DNA of 64,000 nucleotides from NCBI RefSeq assembly GCF_900101965.1, contig NZ_FNAP01000001.1, positions 1 to 64,000 of the forward strand, in the 5' to 3' direction. This stretch comes from Rhodospira trueperi. GTDB lineage: Bacteria; Pseudomonadota; Alphaproteobacteria; Rhodospirillales; Rhodospirillaceae. This document shows positions 1 to 8,682 of this stretch, one piece after another; the first letter of the stretch is position 1, and every line of letters starts with the position of its first letter. Under the pieces are notes generated by a model. That model did no database searches. It saw only the letters and a program-made list of their open reading frames with translations, and had not been told where the DNA came from. Both the position numbers and the translations under genes were made by a program.

Positions 1-49
1 ATCGAAGGTGATCGCGGTTGTACAGCGCCCGGTTCTCGTCCGTCCACAT
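1..49 (-). pseudogene. IS5-family transposase, N-terminal end (runs off window)
   Basis: Reading leftward from an ATG at 49, the first 16 codons give MWTDENRALYNRDHLR. This closely resembles the opening of IS5-family (IS1031/ISL2-like) transposases, which typically start MWT.ENR..Y.R..LRYPSDL. The rest lies outside the window, so I cannot tell whether the element is intact. It faces away from the methyltransferase operon that starts about 250 bp to its right, so it probably marks an insertion at the edge of that operon. Confidence is limited by the short stretch available. Confidence 0.55.
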
Positions 50-309
50 GACCCTCTCCCTGACATCAGGTCCTCTTGGCAGGGAATCAGGCTACAGAGG
101 CGGGATCAACCAAACTCTTCAACTGGTTGTTTTGACGCATGAACCTCCCGGACAGACACTTAGCTGCGCTGAAGTTTCCCCTGGCAGTGCGGCTGCGGGT
201 TATATCCTGATGGATGCAAGCGGCATCCTACAACGCGCTTCAACCCGTCTCGCAGACTGAATTTTCGTCACGCTTGACTGCATCATCAAAAATGGCGATG
301 ATCATGCAC
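50..309. other. Intergenic, upstream of the methyltransferase-ATPase-nuclease operon
   Basis: No convincing gene is visible here. It should contain the end of the IS5-like element and the operon promoter, but I could not fix a terminal inverted repeat or a clear -35/-10 pair. A weak 6-bp stem (107-112 with 124-129) is the only local symmetry. Confidence 0.4.
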
Positions 310-1026
310 ATGAGATATACAGGCGGAAAAGGGCGGCTCTGGCAGGACATCGTTTCTTTGATGCCGCCGCACGATACTTACATCGAGACGCACCTTGGAG
401 GTGGTGCCGTCATGCGTAACAAGCGTCCATCGCACATCAGCATCGGTGTCGACATCGATCCAAAAGTAATTCAGGCGGCCAATGTCTGGGATATACCAGG
501 GCTCATGCTCCATAACACTGATGCGCTTGATTTTCTCGCCGACTACCCTTTCAAAGGTCGGGAGTTAGTTTATGTTGATCCACCTTATATCGCCGCCACT
601 AAGAAGAACCGCCGGTACTACCGCTACGAATATACCGATGAGGATCATTGCAGGCTCCTCGATGTCCTCCTAAAGTTAAACTCCCGGATCATGATCTCCG
701 GCTATTCTTCGGCGCTCTACGACCAGGCGCTTCAGGGGTGGGAGGTCAAGGAACTCATCAATATCAGCCACGCCGGGCCGCGCCGGGAACGGATATGGGC
801 GAACTTCAAGTTTTCGCCCGATCTCCACGACTATGCGCCGATCGGCGGCAGCTTCCGCGAGCGCGAACGCATTCGCCGTAAGGCATCCCGATGGGCGAAT
901 AAGCTCGCTCGATTGCCGGAGCTGGAACGCCGCGCCGTGCTTGCCGCGCTTATCCAGTCGTCGGATATCGAGCCTGCTTTCGTAGAGCGTTTGCTTGTCG
1001 ACCGCAGCCGAGGAGTTGCGTCATGA
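310..1026 (+). CDS. D12-class (Dam-like) adenine-N6 DNA methyltransferase
   Basis: A 238-residue protein that should methylate adenine in a short DNA target using S-adenosylmethionine. It opens with the family's MRYTGGKGRL motif, has a glycine-rich SAM loop (HLGGGAV, about residues 28-34), an acidic GVDID end of the next strand, and catalytic DPPY at about 90-93. It is slightly shorter than E. coli Dam and has a basic helical tail. I chose the ATG at 310 because the family motif begins there; in-frame ATGs at 292 and 304 are alternatives and none has a good ribosome-binding site. The stop overlaps the next gene by four bases (ATGA), so the two are probably translationally coupled. It is the first gene of the five-gene operon. 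Confidence 0.85.
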   Translation: MRYTGGKGRLWQDIVSLMPPHDTYIETHLGGGAVMRNKRPSHISIGVDIDPKVIQAANVWDIPGLMLHNTDALDFLADYPFKGRELVYVDPPYIAATKKNRRYYRYEYTDEDHCRLLDVLLKLNSRIMISGYSSALYDQALQGWEVKELINISHAGPRRERIWANFKFSPDLHDYAPIGGSFRERERIRRKASRWANKLARLPELERRAVLAALIQSSDIEPAFVERLLVDRSRGVAS

Positions 1027-2360
1027 CGGAGTTCTGGCGCACCCCCCTTGCGGAGACCGTTCGCAACTCTCAGCGCCTAGCTCACCACAGCCTGCCGTCA
1101 AGCAATGTTGGCAACTGGCTCGAAAGCTATGCCGAAACCGCACCAACCTCCTCGAACCAGGGCGCGGCAAACATTGCCTTCCAGCGTTGGTTCCACTTCA
1201 AGGAAGCCTTTTCGCCCAAATTCGTCGCCGATACGCTGGGCGCGTTGCCTTATAAGGTTAACCGATGCCTGGATCCATTCGGGGGAAGCGGAACCACGGC
1301 GGTCACCTGCCGAATGCTAGGAATTGCCTCCACCGTCATCGAGGTCAATCCTTTCCTGGCGGATCTCATTGAAGCAAAACTCACCCCCTTGCCTGCCGCA
1401 CACTTTTGCGCCACTTACGACAACCTACTTTCGCAACTGGAAGCTAGCCCTAACGACGCCCTTCCCATCGAGGGCATGCCGCCAACAATGGCCGAACCTG
1501 GTGTGAATGGTCGCTTCATCTTCGCGGCCGATGTCTATGCGATGGTCCGTGCGATTGTGCGTGTGTCGGCTGCTCTGCCGCCCAACGAAGCACGCCTGCT
1601 CAAGGTACTTTTGGGAGCGGTTCTAGTCCCCAACAGTAATGTGACAATAAATGGAAAAGGGCGACGCTACCGCCGCAGCTGGGAAACGCGACGACGGTCG
1701 GTTTCGGATCTAATCGCCAGCCTCGACGTCGCCGTCGACATGGCAGCTACCGATCTCGCCCTACACTCCGGACTGCGCCGAGGCCGACACATCGTCCAAC
1801 GCGGCGACGCCCGGAGCGCCCTGGCACGCGTCAAGCAGGCAGACGTTGCGATCTTCTCACCGCCCTATCCGAATTCCTTCGATTATACAGACGTTTATAA
1901 TCTCGAATTGTGGATGCTGGGATACCTAAAATCCAGCCAAGACAATCGAGTATTGCGTCACCAGACCTTGCGCTCGCATGTACAGATGAAATGGCAGTCA
2001 ACGCAGCGCATAACCGCTTCCGATGTTCTTGAAGCAACGCTTGACGCCCTGCGCCGCGCTAGGACTGATCTATGGAATCCTCATATCCCTGAGATGATCG
2101 GCTTCTATTTTGACGATCTTGTCAAAATCTTCGCGCAGCTCCGGCGTATTTTGGCGCCCGGCCGTCACGCCGTCGTCGCGATCGGCGACAGCCAGTATGC
2201 CGGCGTCCATGTTGATGTGGCTTCCATTCTCGTAGAAAGTGTGCGTCAATTGGGGTTCCGCTTGACTGAGAGGAGCGCTATCCGGTCCATGCGCAATAGC
2301 TCTCAGCACGGAGGAGGATTTGAATTGTCTGAACACTGCCTCGTATTCGAGCGCGTCTGA
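1023..2360 (+). CDS. SPPY-type DNA methyltransferase (N4-cytosine or N6-adenine)
   Basis: A 445-residue DNA methyltransferase. The SAM-binding motif DPFGGSGTT is at about 84-92, followed by VIEVNP ending the adjacent acidic strand. The catalytic motif is SPPY (279-282), preceded by QADVAIF. In known families SPPY is commonest in N4-cytosine enzymes, but some N6-adenine enzymes use it, so base specificity is uncertain. About 190 residues between the motifs presumably include the target-recognition region. The start overlaps the upstream methyltransferase stop, and the downstream ATPase begins 6 bp after this stop. Two methyltransferases of different classes beside an ATPase and a nuclease suggest self-DNA marking rather than an orphan enzyme. 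Confidence 0.85.
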   Translation: MTEFWRTPLAETVRNSQRLAHHSLPSSNVGNWLESYAETAPTSSNQGAANIAFQRWFHFKEAFSPKFVADTLGALPYKVNRCLDPFGGSGTTAVTCRMLGIASTVIEVNPFLADLIEAKLTPLPAAHFCATYDNLLSQLEASPNDALPIEGMPPTMAEPGVNGRFIFAADVYAMVRAIVRVSAALPPNEARLLKVLLGAVLVPNSNVTINGKGRRYRRSWETRRRSVSDLIASLDVAVDMAATDLALHSGLRRGRHIVQRGDARSALARVKQADVAIFSPPYPNSFDYTDVYNLELWMLGYLKSSQDNRVLRHQTLRSHVQMKWQSTQRITASDVLEATLDALRRARTDLWNPHIPEMIGFYFDDLVKIFAQLRRILAPGRHAVVAIGDSQYAGVHVDVASILVESVRQLGFRLTERSAIRSMRNSSQHGGGFELSEHCLVFERV

Positions 2361-2365
2361 CATGG

Positions 2366-4372
2366 ATGGAACGGAAGGAATCCAGTGTGCCTGACATAGC
2401 CGACCGCAAGATCTCTCTACCGACGATCAAGCGGGTGGCGCTCGCGAATTTCGACCTCTATTCCAATAATCCGAACGTTAGTACTGTAATTGAACGCCCT
2501 GTCTTCTTTCTCATCGGGGCGAATGGTCTCGGCAAATCGACATTCTTGAACACGATCAATTTCACTATCACTGGCGCGATCCCCGATCCCAGTCGTAAAT
2601 TTCAGTCGGCCCAAGATTATCTGCGCAACGCCGGGCGCGCCGATCGCTCCGAAGACTATTTCAGCGGCCGCATTAGTGAGCATTCACGGTCAATTGCAAG
2701 CGCCACCGTGGAGTTGGCATGGTCGAACGCCAACTTGAGCGTCACGCGCGATCTTTTTGGCGGCACCGGCGTTTCCCGCTTGGCAATCGAAGACGTGGTT
2801 AGCGGAACGATCGACGTCCGGCCATCGAGCGAGGAAGATAGCAATGACCTGACCGGCCTGTATCACGCAAAGATCCTCGAGTTGACTGGCCTCGAGGATT
2901 TCGCGCAGTTCGTCTTCCTCATGCATTTCGTCGCCACGTTCGACGAAGGCCGCCATCTTCTGATGTGGGACGACGCGGCACTCACCAATGCGCTGTATCT
3001 CGCTTTCGGCGCCGATCCGGTCGCAGCTAAAGCTGCTGACAAGCTCCAGCGCGAAATGGATCGGGAAAGCTCGCGTGCTCGCAACGTCAGATTTTCCGCG
3101 CGGCACGTTTCCGACCGCATCAAACAGCTCGCCGACCTCCTCGAAGGCACAGAAACCGACGACCATACGACCGGCGCGGAGCTTCAAGCCCAGCACGATG
3201 CGCTTGTCGCCCGGCAATCGGATGCCGAACAGCGCATGCGGCGCAAACAGGCTGAGATGCTCGACGCGGATCTTAAATGGACCGATCTCAGCGCGTCGCT
3301 CACCGAGGCCCAACTCGAATATCGACGCCTGTTCTCGAACCGGCTGCAGCTGTCGTCCTCGGTCGAGCACCATCCCATCGTCCGTGCCACCTTATCGGAA
3401 GATCGCTGCGGACTCTGCGGCAACGTCCATGTCGCGGCGAAGATTCAAGCCGCCCTTGATAAGGGTGAATGCCCATTATGCGACAGCGTTTTGGATCGGT
3501 CGGGCGGCGATGCTGCTGCTATCAGTGAACTGCAACGTCTCGACAGTGAGATCGCCCGCATTCGCGACGACCTCGATACAATCCTGCGCAGTCGCGCGCG
3601 AATTAGCGACGAATTCGCCGCTGCCCAGGCGACTGAGGAAGCCGCAGCGGAGGAGCTTAGGCAATTCGAGGAGAAGGAGGCTGCCGGTCTGGTCAAAGCT
3701 CAGAGCGGCTCTAACTTCTCGGCGATCCAGCTGGAGATCGACAAGCTCGAGAAGGAACGCCAAGCATTCCTGGCGCAAAGCGAGGCGCACTACAGGAAGC
3801 GGGACGAATTGCGCAACCAGCTTCGCTCGTACGAGAAAGCGCTCAAGGAACAGTATGAGGCCGGCTCGGAACGCTTCGTTCCACGCTTCCGTGAACTCTC
3901 CGAAGACTTCATCGGTAGACCGATCGACGTTGATCTGGAGCATCGCCAGGGGGCCAATGATTCGGGCTTTGGCTTACGCATGCGTATGGACGACCAATTG
4001 CGCGCGCAGTCCGATTCGGTGTCCGAAAGCCAGCGCTTCTTCATCGACATCGCGCTTCGCATGGCGTTGTCGGAGTATATGGCAAAGGGCGCCGCCACGC
4101 TTTTGATCGACACACCCGAAGGATCTCTCGACATTGCCTATGAGGCACGAGCTGGTTCGATGTTCTCCAAGTTCGTCGCCGAAGGCAATCGCGTGCTGAT
4201 GACTGCCAATCTACGCAGTTCTCAGCTCGTGCTGCGCCTCGCCGGGCTCCAGAAAAGCGACGGCATGCAGGTTGTGCGCATGACCGACTGGACGGACTTG
4301 AGTGAAGTGCAGCGAAGCGAGGAGGCATTGTTCATAGACGCCTACAATGCGATCGACGGGGCGCTCAATTGA
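2366..4372 (+). CDS. SMC/RecF-like ABC ATPase with central double-CxxC zinc ribbon
   Basis: A 668-residue ABC-class ATPase of the SMC/Rad50/RecN type. Walker A is GANGLGKST (51-59). A long, charged, probably coiled-coil middle (about 230-520) is interrupted by two CxxC pairs, C348/C351 and C369/C372, enough to bind one zinc within a single chain. The ABC signature is the variant SESQR (553-557), and Walker B is TLLIDTPEGSLD (578-589), with E585 as the likely catalytic glutamate. Rad50 and RloC hooks carry only one CxxC per chain. The layout resembles ATPases of the computationally described ABC three-component (ABC-3C) conflict systems; this is my inference from domain order. It probably senses or moves on DNA and gates the downstream nuclease. 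The next gene overlaps its stop. Confidence 0.85.
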   Translation: MERKESSVPDIADRKISLPTIKRVALANFDLYSNNPNVSTVIERPVFFLIGANGLGKSTFLNTINFTITGAIPDPSRKFQSAQDYLRNAGRADRSEDYFSGRISEHSRSIASATVELAWSNANLSVTRDLFGGTGVSRLAIEDVVSGTIDVRPSSEEDSNDLTGLYHAKILELTGLEDFAQFVFLMHFVATFDEGRHLLMWDDAALTNALYLAFGADPVAAKAADKLQREMDRESSRARNVRFSARHVSDRIKQLADLLEGTETDDHTTGAELQAQHDALVARQSDAEQRMRRKQAEMLDADLKWTDLSASLTEAQLEYRRLFSNRLQLSSSVEHHPIVRATLSEDRCGLCGNVHVAAKIQAALDKGECPLCDSVLDRSGGDAAAISELQRLDSEIARIRDDLDTILRSRARISDEFAAAQATEEAAAEELRQFEEKEAAGLVKAQSGSNFSAIQLEIDKLEKERQAFLAQSEAHYRKRDELRNQLRSYEKALKEQYEAGSERFVPRFRELSEDFIGRPIDVDLEHRQGANDSGFGLRMRMDDQLRAQSDSVSESQRFFIDIALRMALSEYMAKGAATLLIDTPEGSLDIAYEARAGSMFSKFVAEGNRVLMTANLRSSQLVLRLAGLQKSDGMQVVRMTDWTDLSEVQRSEEALFIDAYNAIDGALN

Positions 4373-4986
4373 CCAGTTCCGACGACGTTATTCCTCACGC
4401 TTACTTCGACGCTGTGGCGATCATGGCTGACGCGCCGGCGTCCATCGTGCCGATGACGGTCATTGAAGCGCATCTCTATGCCTATCTCGGCTGCATATTG
4501 GGTCTCTTCAAAGGCCAGGCGGTCGGCGACTGGGGCTATCGATTCGCGGTCACATCCGAAGGTTTCCCGTTCAGCGTTCAGTTTGAGACGGCCCGTTCGA
4601 TCGTCGTCGCCAGGGGTTTGGTCGATCAGGACGGCGAGGGCATGATGACTGCGCGTCGCAATGAACTGGCGGCTGAGATCGACAGCCTCCTGACCTTGGG
4701 TTCCTGGGGCGACAGGCGCCTGTGGTTGCGCGCGGCCACACAATGCGCGCTTGCGCTTCCGGTCGGCTCAATCCGCCACGCGATCAGCCAGACGCCTGGC
4801 TTGGCAGCGTCAGTCCGGCTGGGGCAGCGGCGTCACCTGCTCCAGGCAAACGACATCGACCTTCTCTACCAAGAATACAGAATTGTCAGCTCGGTACTTG
4901 GTAGCGACGTGAAGGATCTGTTGTCGCCGGCGGTCATCTGGCTCTCCGCCCGGATCCTGCGGACGGAGGATGAACCCGTTGATTAA
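4369..4986 (+). CDS. Small unassigned protein of the ATPase-nuclease operon
   Basis: A 205-residue protein with no motif I recognise. It starts with TTG overlapping the ATPase stop (TTGA) and ends 17 bp inside the nuclease gene, so it is almost certainly co-translated. It looks mainly helical and soluble, with no signal peptide or membrane segment. The C-terminal part (about residues 150-180) is richest in charged residues. By position and size, between an SMC-like ATPase and an effector, it matches the middle component of ABC-3C-type systems, which couples ATPase and effector. That role is inferred from gene order only. Confidence 0.7.
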   Translation: MTSSDDVIPHAYFDAVAIMADAPASIVPMTVIEAHLYAYLGCILGLFKGQAVGDWGYRFAVTSEGFPFSVQFETARSIVVARGLVDQDGEGMMTARRNELAAEIDSLLTLGSWGDRRLWLRAATQCALALPVGSIRHAISQTPGLAASVRLGQRRHLLQANDIDLLYQEYRIVSSVLGSDVKDLLSPAVIWLSARILRTEDEPVD

Positions 4987-6085
4987 CATCGAGAACGTTC
5001 AGAACTTGGTAGAGATGGCATATTTGCCGCACGCGACCGACGCTTTCGGCGAACAGGGTGCGCGTGCGATCACGACTCTGCTTGATTCCGTTAAGCTCAT
5101 TTATCAGCGCTATCCCCCAGAAAGCCTTCGGGGCACACTGACGGTGGCTATCGGCATGAACACAACACCCGCCGCGCCGATGATTGCCGCTTGGGGCTCG
5201 CCCAAGACATTTCAGTGCAGCGAGGAGTTGGGCCCCGCGCTCGCCACCGCCGACACAGGCGCCCACTACGTGATTGAGCTGGTGCCGGACGGCACATACC
5301 GCTTCCTCCAACTCGGGACCGATGTTGATCTCCGGGAAGCCGCTACCGATGCACTCGTATATCGCTACGACAATGGCGTCGACCGTATTCTGGCCAAGCA
5401 TCACGACGACTATGTGCAGAAAGTCTCGCCAATTCTCGCCAGCAATTTCGCCAATGCCACGCTAAGCAGCCTAGAAGAGGCATTCTCGCGCTACGGCAAG
5501 TTCGCCCAGGAATCAAAGTGCCGCATCCTAGCGAAAGTTTGGGAAGGCGGTGTCGATGGCGCTCGGCTAGTCCTCGTCAACCGGCCCGAATGGATTATGC
5601 GGGATTCGCTTATCCAGGCGCTGCAATTAGTCCTGCGCGACGCTAACGCCCGACCGGAGCACAATACAGACGATAAAAAACCGGTCGATATCCGCGTAGA
5701 TTGGTTTGCTTCCGGCGCTGCCGCATTGATCGAGGTGAAATGGCTGGGTCGTTCAACGTCGGTTTCGAGGAAGCCGGCAGCGGAAGGTACCTACACTGAC
5801 TATGGACCGCAACGCGCGCAAGACGGAGCGGACCAACTTGCCGACTATCTCGATAGGGAGGTGCGCCACACGGCCTGCACAGCGACCCGTGGATATTTAG
5901 TCGTCTTCGATGCTCGCAGGAAGAACGTTCGAGGCGCAGCCGATTCTCTCAATAAAGCTGACGCGATGCACTTCGAGAATGATTTTCTTGAATACGACCC
6001 AGACCATGCGAAGTCGCGGGATGATTTCGCGCCACCCGTGCGATTCTTCTTGAACCCAAGAAGATCTCACTTTGCGACGGCCTAG
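4970..6085 (+). CDS. PD-(D/E)xK nuclease-like effector
   Basis: A 371-residue protein whose C-terminal half carries a PD-(D/E)xK-like signature: D244 at the end of one strand, then E255-V-K257 at the end of the next (ALIEVKW). A helix with QLADYL (289-294) and a strand GYLVVFD (308-314) follow, as in many such nucleases. The N-terminal 200 residues match no domain known to me and may be the interaction or sensing part. It is the last gene of the operon and overlaps the preceding gene. Its likely role is to cut foreign or unmethylated DNA when the ATPase complex is triggered. The catalytic assignment is by eye and needs a profile comparison. Confidence 0.7.
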   Translation: MNPLINIENVQNLVEMAYLPHATDAFGEQGARAITTLLDSVKLIYQRYPPESLRGTLTVAIGMNTTPAAPMIAAWGSPKTFQCSEELGPALATADTGAHYVIELVPDGTYRFLQLGTDVDLREAATDALVYRYDNGVDRILAKHHDDYVQKVSPILASNFANATLSSLEEAFSRYGKFAQESKCRILAKVWEGGVDGARLVLVNRPEWIMRDSLIQALQLVLRDANARPEHNTDDKKPVDIRVDWFASGAAALIEVKWLGRSTSVSRKPAAEGTYTDYGPQRAQDGADQLADYLDREVRHTACTATRGYLVVFDARRKNVRGAADSLNKADAMHFENDFLEYDPDHAKSRDDFAPPVRFFLNPRRSHFATA

Positions 6086-6416
6086 TCGCGCGAGGCTTTC
6101 TGCTGTCCAGGGTTGTATAGATAACGACTCTCTCTTAACGTCACCCAGAAACAGTGTCGCTGACCATTGTCACAGAGGCAAGACCCAAGAATCCGCTAAC
6201 CCGATCTACACTTCCCAAGAACTGGAAGTAACAGTTTTGGGTACTGCTCGACAAAAAGCGAACCGTCCCCTTTGGGCGGATCACGAAGGTACGCGTTGCT
6301 TGCATTGAATGTCCGATTCATAGGGTCGGTAGCGTGAACCTTTCAGCCCGCTTCCGGCCCAACCTGGACGGAAAGGCAATGCCGTCAACGACCATGAACC
6401 GTACCTTTGGCGGCGC
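6086..6416. other. Intergenic between the defence-like operon and the plasmid-backbone genes
   Basis: About 330 bp without a credible gene. It is bounded by two converging genes. A weak hairpin (6210-6215 with 6224-6229, followed by TTTT at 6235-6238) could terminate the nuclease operon. The right part (about 6300-6410) reads like an eroded non-coding remnant; I cannot assign it. Confidence 0.4.
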
Positions 6417-7358
6417 TCAGGCGCCACTCTCGGGACCGATTTTCCACACCGGGATGCCCATGCGGCGGGCGGTGTCAGCGAGGTTGTCGGTGATGCCGGA
6501 ACCCGGGAAAACGATAACACCAATGGGCAATGATTCAAGCAGTTGCTCGTTGCGACGGAATGGGGCGGCCTTGCCGTGGCGGGGCCACTCGGGGCGGAAG
6601 ACGACCTGCGGCACACCGCGCTGGTCGGCCCAGCAGGCGGCGATGCGCTCGGCGCCTTTTGGCGCGCCGCCGTGCAGCAGTACCATGTCGGGATGGCGGT
6701 CGCGCACCTTGTCGAGCACGGCCCAGATGCGCCGGTGATCGGTGCAGGCGGTGCCACCGGCAAAGGCGACGCGGGGACCGGGCGGCAGCATCACCTGGGT
6801 GTCGGCGCGCTGGCGGGCGGCCAGGAAATCCCGGCTGTCGATGACGGCCGCGGTCAGCGCGCGGCGGTTGGTGAGCGATCCGGCGCGCGGGCGCCAGGCG
6901 CCGCCGGTGATGGCCTCGAAGGTCTCGGCGGCGGTGTCGCGGAACGCCTCGAAGGCATTGCGGCGTTCGATCAGACCGATGCCCTCGGCGGTCAAGCGCT
7001 CGAGTTCGACCGAGCGCACCTCGCTGCCATCCTGCTCGGCCTGGGCGCGCCTCTGGGCCTGCTCGTTGGTGTCCAGCGCCCGGTCGAGCGCGCCGACGCG
7101 GCGATGGAAGGCGTTGACCACGGACCACAGCAGATCGCCCAGGTCGTCCTCCAGGCGGGTGGCTGTGAACAGGTCGGCGAGGGTGTCCAGGCAGACGGTG
7201 ACGGCGCTTTCGGCGGTCTTCGCGTCGGGCATGGGACGCGGATCGGGCTCGTCCTGGAACGGGCGGATGCCATGCAGTTGGAGTTCCTCGAGCAGGTGGG
7301 CGGTGGCGGAGACGGCGGCGTGCGGATCGTCGGTCGGGGGCAGGACGTCGCGGATCAT
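6417..7358 (-). CDS. DUF2493 (SLOG-superfamily) protein of mobile elements
   Basis: A 313-residue protein. Its C-terminal third has the DUF2493 Rossmann-like pattern: AFAGGTACTDH, a LLHGGAPKGAERIA loop, FRPEWPRHGKAAPFRRN, and a final FPGSGITDNLA segment. Related SLOG proteins bind nucleotide-like ligands, but no substrate is established for this group. The N-terminal 200 residues are helical and charged. The start at 7358 is chosen because GGGAGAG lies just upstream and MIRDVLPP is the usual opening. Such genes accompany Toprim, ParB-like and ArdC genes on alphaproteobacterial plasmids and integrative elements, as here. It appears intact, unlike several neighbours. Confidence 0.8.
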   Translation of the reverse strand: MIRDVLPPTDDPHAAVSATAHLLEELQLHGIRPFQDEPDPRPMPDAKTAESAVTVCLDTLADLFTATRLEDDLGDLLWSVVNAFHRRVGALDRALDTNEQAQRRAQAEQDGSEVRSVELERLTAEGIGLIERRNAFEAFRDTAAETFEAITGGAWRPRAGSLTNRRALTAAVIDSRDFLAARQRADTQVMLPPGPRVAFAGGTACTDHRRIWAVLDKVRDRHPDMVLLHGGAPKGAERIAACWADQRGVPQVVFRPEWPRHGKAAPFRRNEQLLESLPIGVIVFPGSGITDNLADTARRMGIPVWKIGPESGA

Positions 7359-7608
7359 GGGGCTCTCCCGCTGGCTGGAGGCCGCGCCCATCGCGGCCTT
7401 TCCGGGGATCGTCCGCCGGAGGCCCAGAGGCCGGCGCCGCACCCGAACGGGCCGGAACAACGTGAAGGAGGACGCGCGAAGCGCGCCTTGCGGCGCCGGC
7501 CGGCCTCCGGCAGATCCCCCCATGGAAAGGCCGCCGGCGCGGTCCCGCGCGGGAGAGCAGTCGACTCGCGACCACCGGTCCCCGCCGACCCGGCGCACCG
7601 TTTCCGGC

Positions 7609-8610
7609 TCACACCCTGCCGAGGGCCAGCGGCACATCGGCCGGATCCAGGTGACCGAGAACGCGCGCGCGGAACCGGCGCGGGCCAAGCGTCAGTAGGT
7701 CGGCGTTGGCATCCGCGCCGAGCGGCGGCAGCGGACGAACGGTGATGGCGCGGGGTTCGAGGCGATCCGTCAGACGCACCAGCGCGCGCAAGCCGGCGGC
7801 GTCGGCATCATGGGCTACGTACAGGCGGCGCAGGCCGGGTGGTGGCTCGAACGCCCCGAGGTGGGCGGCCGACAACGCCGCGACGGCGGGCAGATCCGGT
7901 AGCACGTAGCGCAAGGAGAGGACGGTTTCCAGACCCTCGCCGACGATAAGGACTGGGCCAGCGGCACCGAACCGGACGCCGTTGCCGAGCAGCAATCCGA
8001 GCGCACGGCGCGGCCGAAAGAGCGGCGCCTTGCCGGTGGTGGCGAGGTCGAGGAAGGTGCGATGCACGCCGGTCAGCGTCCCGTCAGACGCGGTGACGGC
8101 GGCGATCAGCGCCGGCCATTGGGCGCGAGTCATGCCCGGATCGGGCCGGCAGAAGGCACGCGGATGGAACCGCAGAGCGGGCTCGGGATGGGCCAGAATG
8201 ATGCCGCGTCCAGCCAGATAGCGCGCGGCCAGGGTGCCGGCGATGGGCCGGGACGCCGCGAACAGGCGTTGCGCGGCGGCGGTGGAATTGGCGGGAACGG
8301 GCTGGTGCGCGGACGACGCTGCGTCGCGCGGCAGGCGCATGAAGGCGGTGGCCTCGTCGAGCGCCGCGCGCAGGTCCAGACCCCGGTTGGCGGCGATCAG
8401 GTCCAGCAGATCGCCGCGTTCCGAGGTTGCGGCATCGGTCCAGCGGCCGGCGCGAGGGCCAGTCAGGCGGACATAGAGACTGCGGCCGGGCGTGCCGCGC
8501 ACGTCACCGACCTGCCAATAGGCGCCCTGGCGCCGGCCGGCGGGAAGGTAGGTGCGGCAGACCGCCTCGGCCTCATCGGCGAGGCGGGATGCGATCTCGG
8601 GAAGGGACAT
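7609..8610 (-). CDS. Toprim-domain primase-like protein (DUF7146 type)
   Basis: A 333-residue protein of the kind found in plasmid and phage replication modules. The N-terminal part resembles the region preceding Toprim in these primase-like proteins (GAYWQVGDV, GDLLDLI). The central part has the LAARYLAGRGI linker. A Toprim fold follows at about 210-290, with GEGLETVLSL carrying the conserved glutamate and VAHDADAAG carrying the DxD pair. There is no helicase domain, so it may only prime or assist replication of the element. A good Shine-Dalgarno (GGAGGG) precedes the ATG. It lies between DUF2493 and the broken ParB-like gene on the same strand. Confidence 0.75.
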   Translation of the reverse strand: MSLPEIASRLADEAEAVCRTYLPAGRRQGAYWQVGDVRGTPGRSLYVRLTGPRAGRWTDAATSERGDLLDLIAANRGLDLRAALDEATAFMRLPRDAASSAHQPVPANSTAAAQRLFAASRPIAGTLAARYLAGRGIILAHPEPALRFHPRAFCRPDPGMTRAQWPALIAAVTASDGTLTGVHRTFLDLATTGKAPLFRPRRALGLLLGNGVRFGAAGPVLIVGEGLETVLSLRYVLPDLPAVAALSAAHLGAFEPPPGLRRLYVAHDADAAGLRALVRLTDRLEPRAITVRPLPPLGADANADLLTLGPRRFRARVLGHLDPADVPLALGRV

Positions 8611-8682
8611 CGTGGGGCCCTCCGACAGAGAAACGGCCCGGCCCCGGGAGCACCGGAACCGGGCCGCGTGAAAGGATGCGGG

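Noticed and set aside
107-129. Stem-loop upstream of the methyltransferase operon
   Set aside because: Only a 6-bp stem with a long loop and no T-run; it could arise by chance.
6072-6308. Short plus-strand frame after the nuclease gene
   Set aside because: No ribosome-binding site, no homology-like motif, and it overlaps the end of the nuclease gene.
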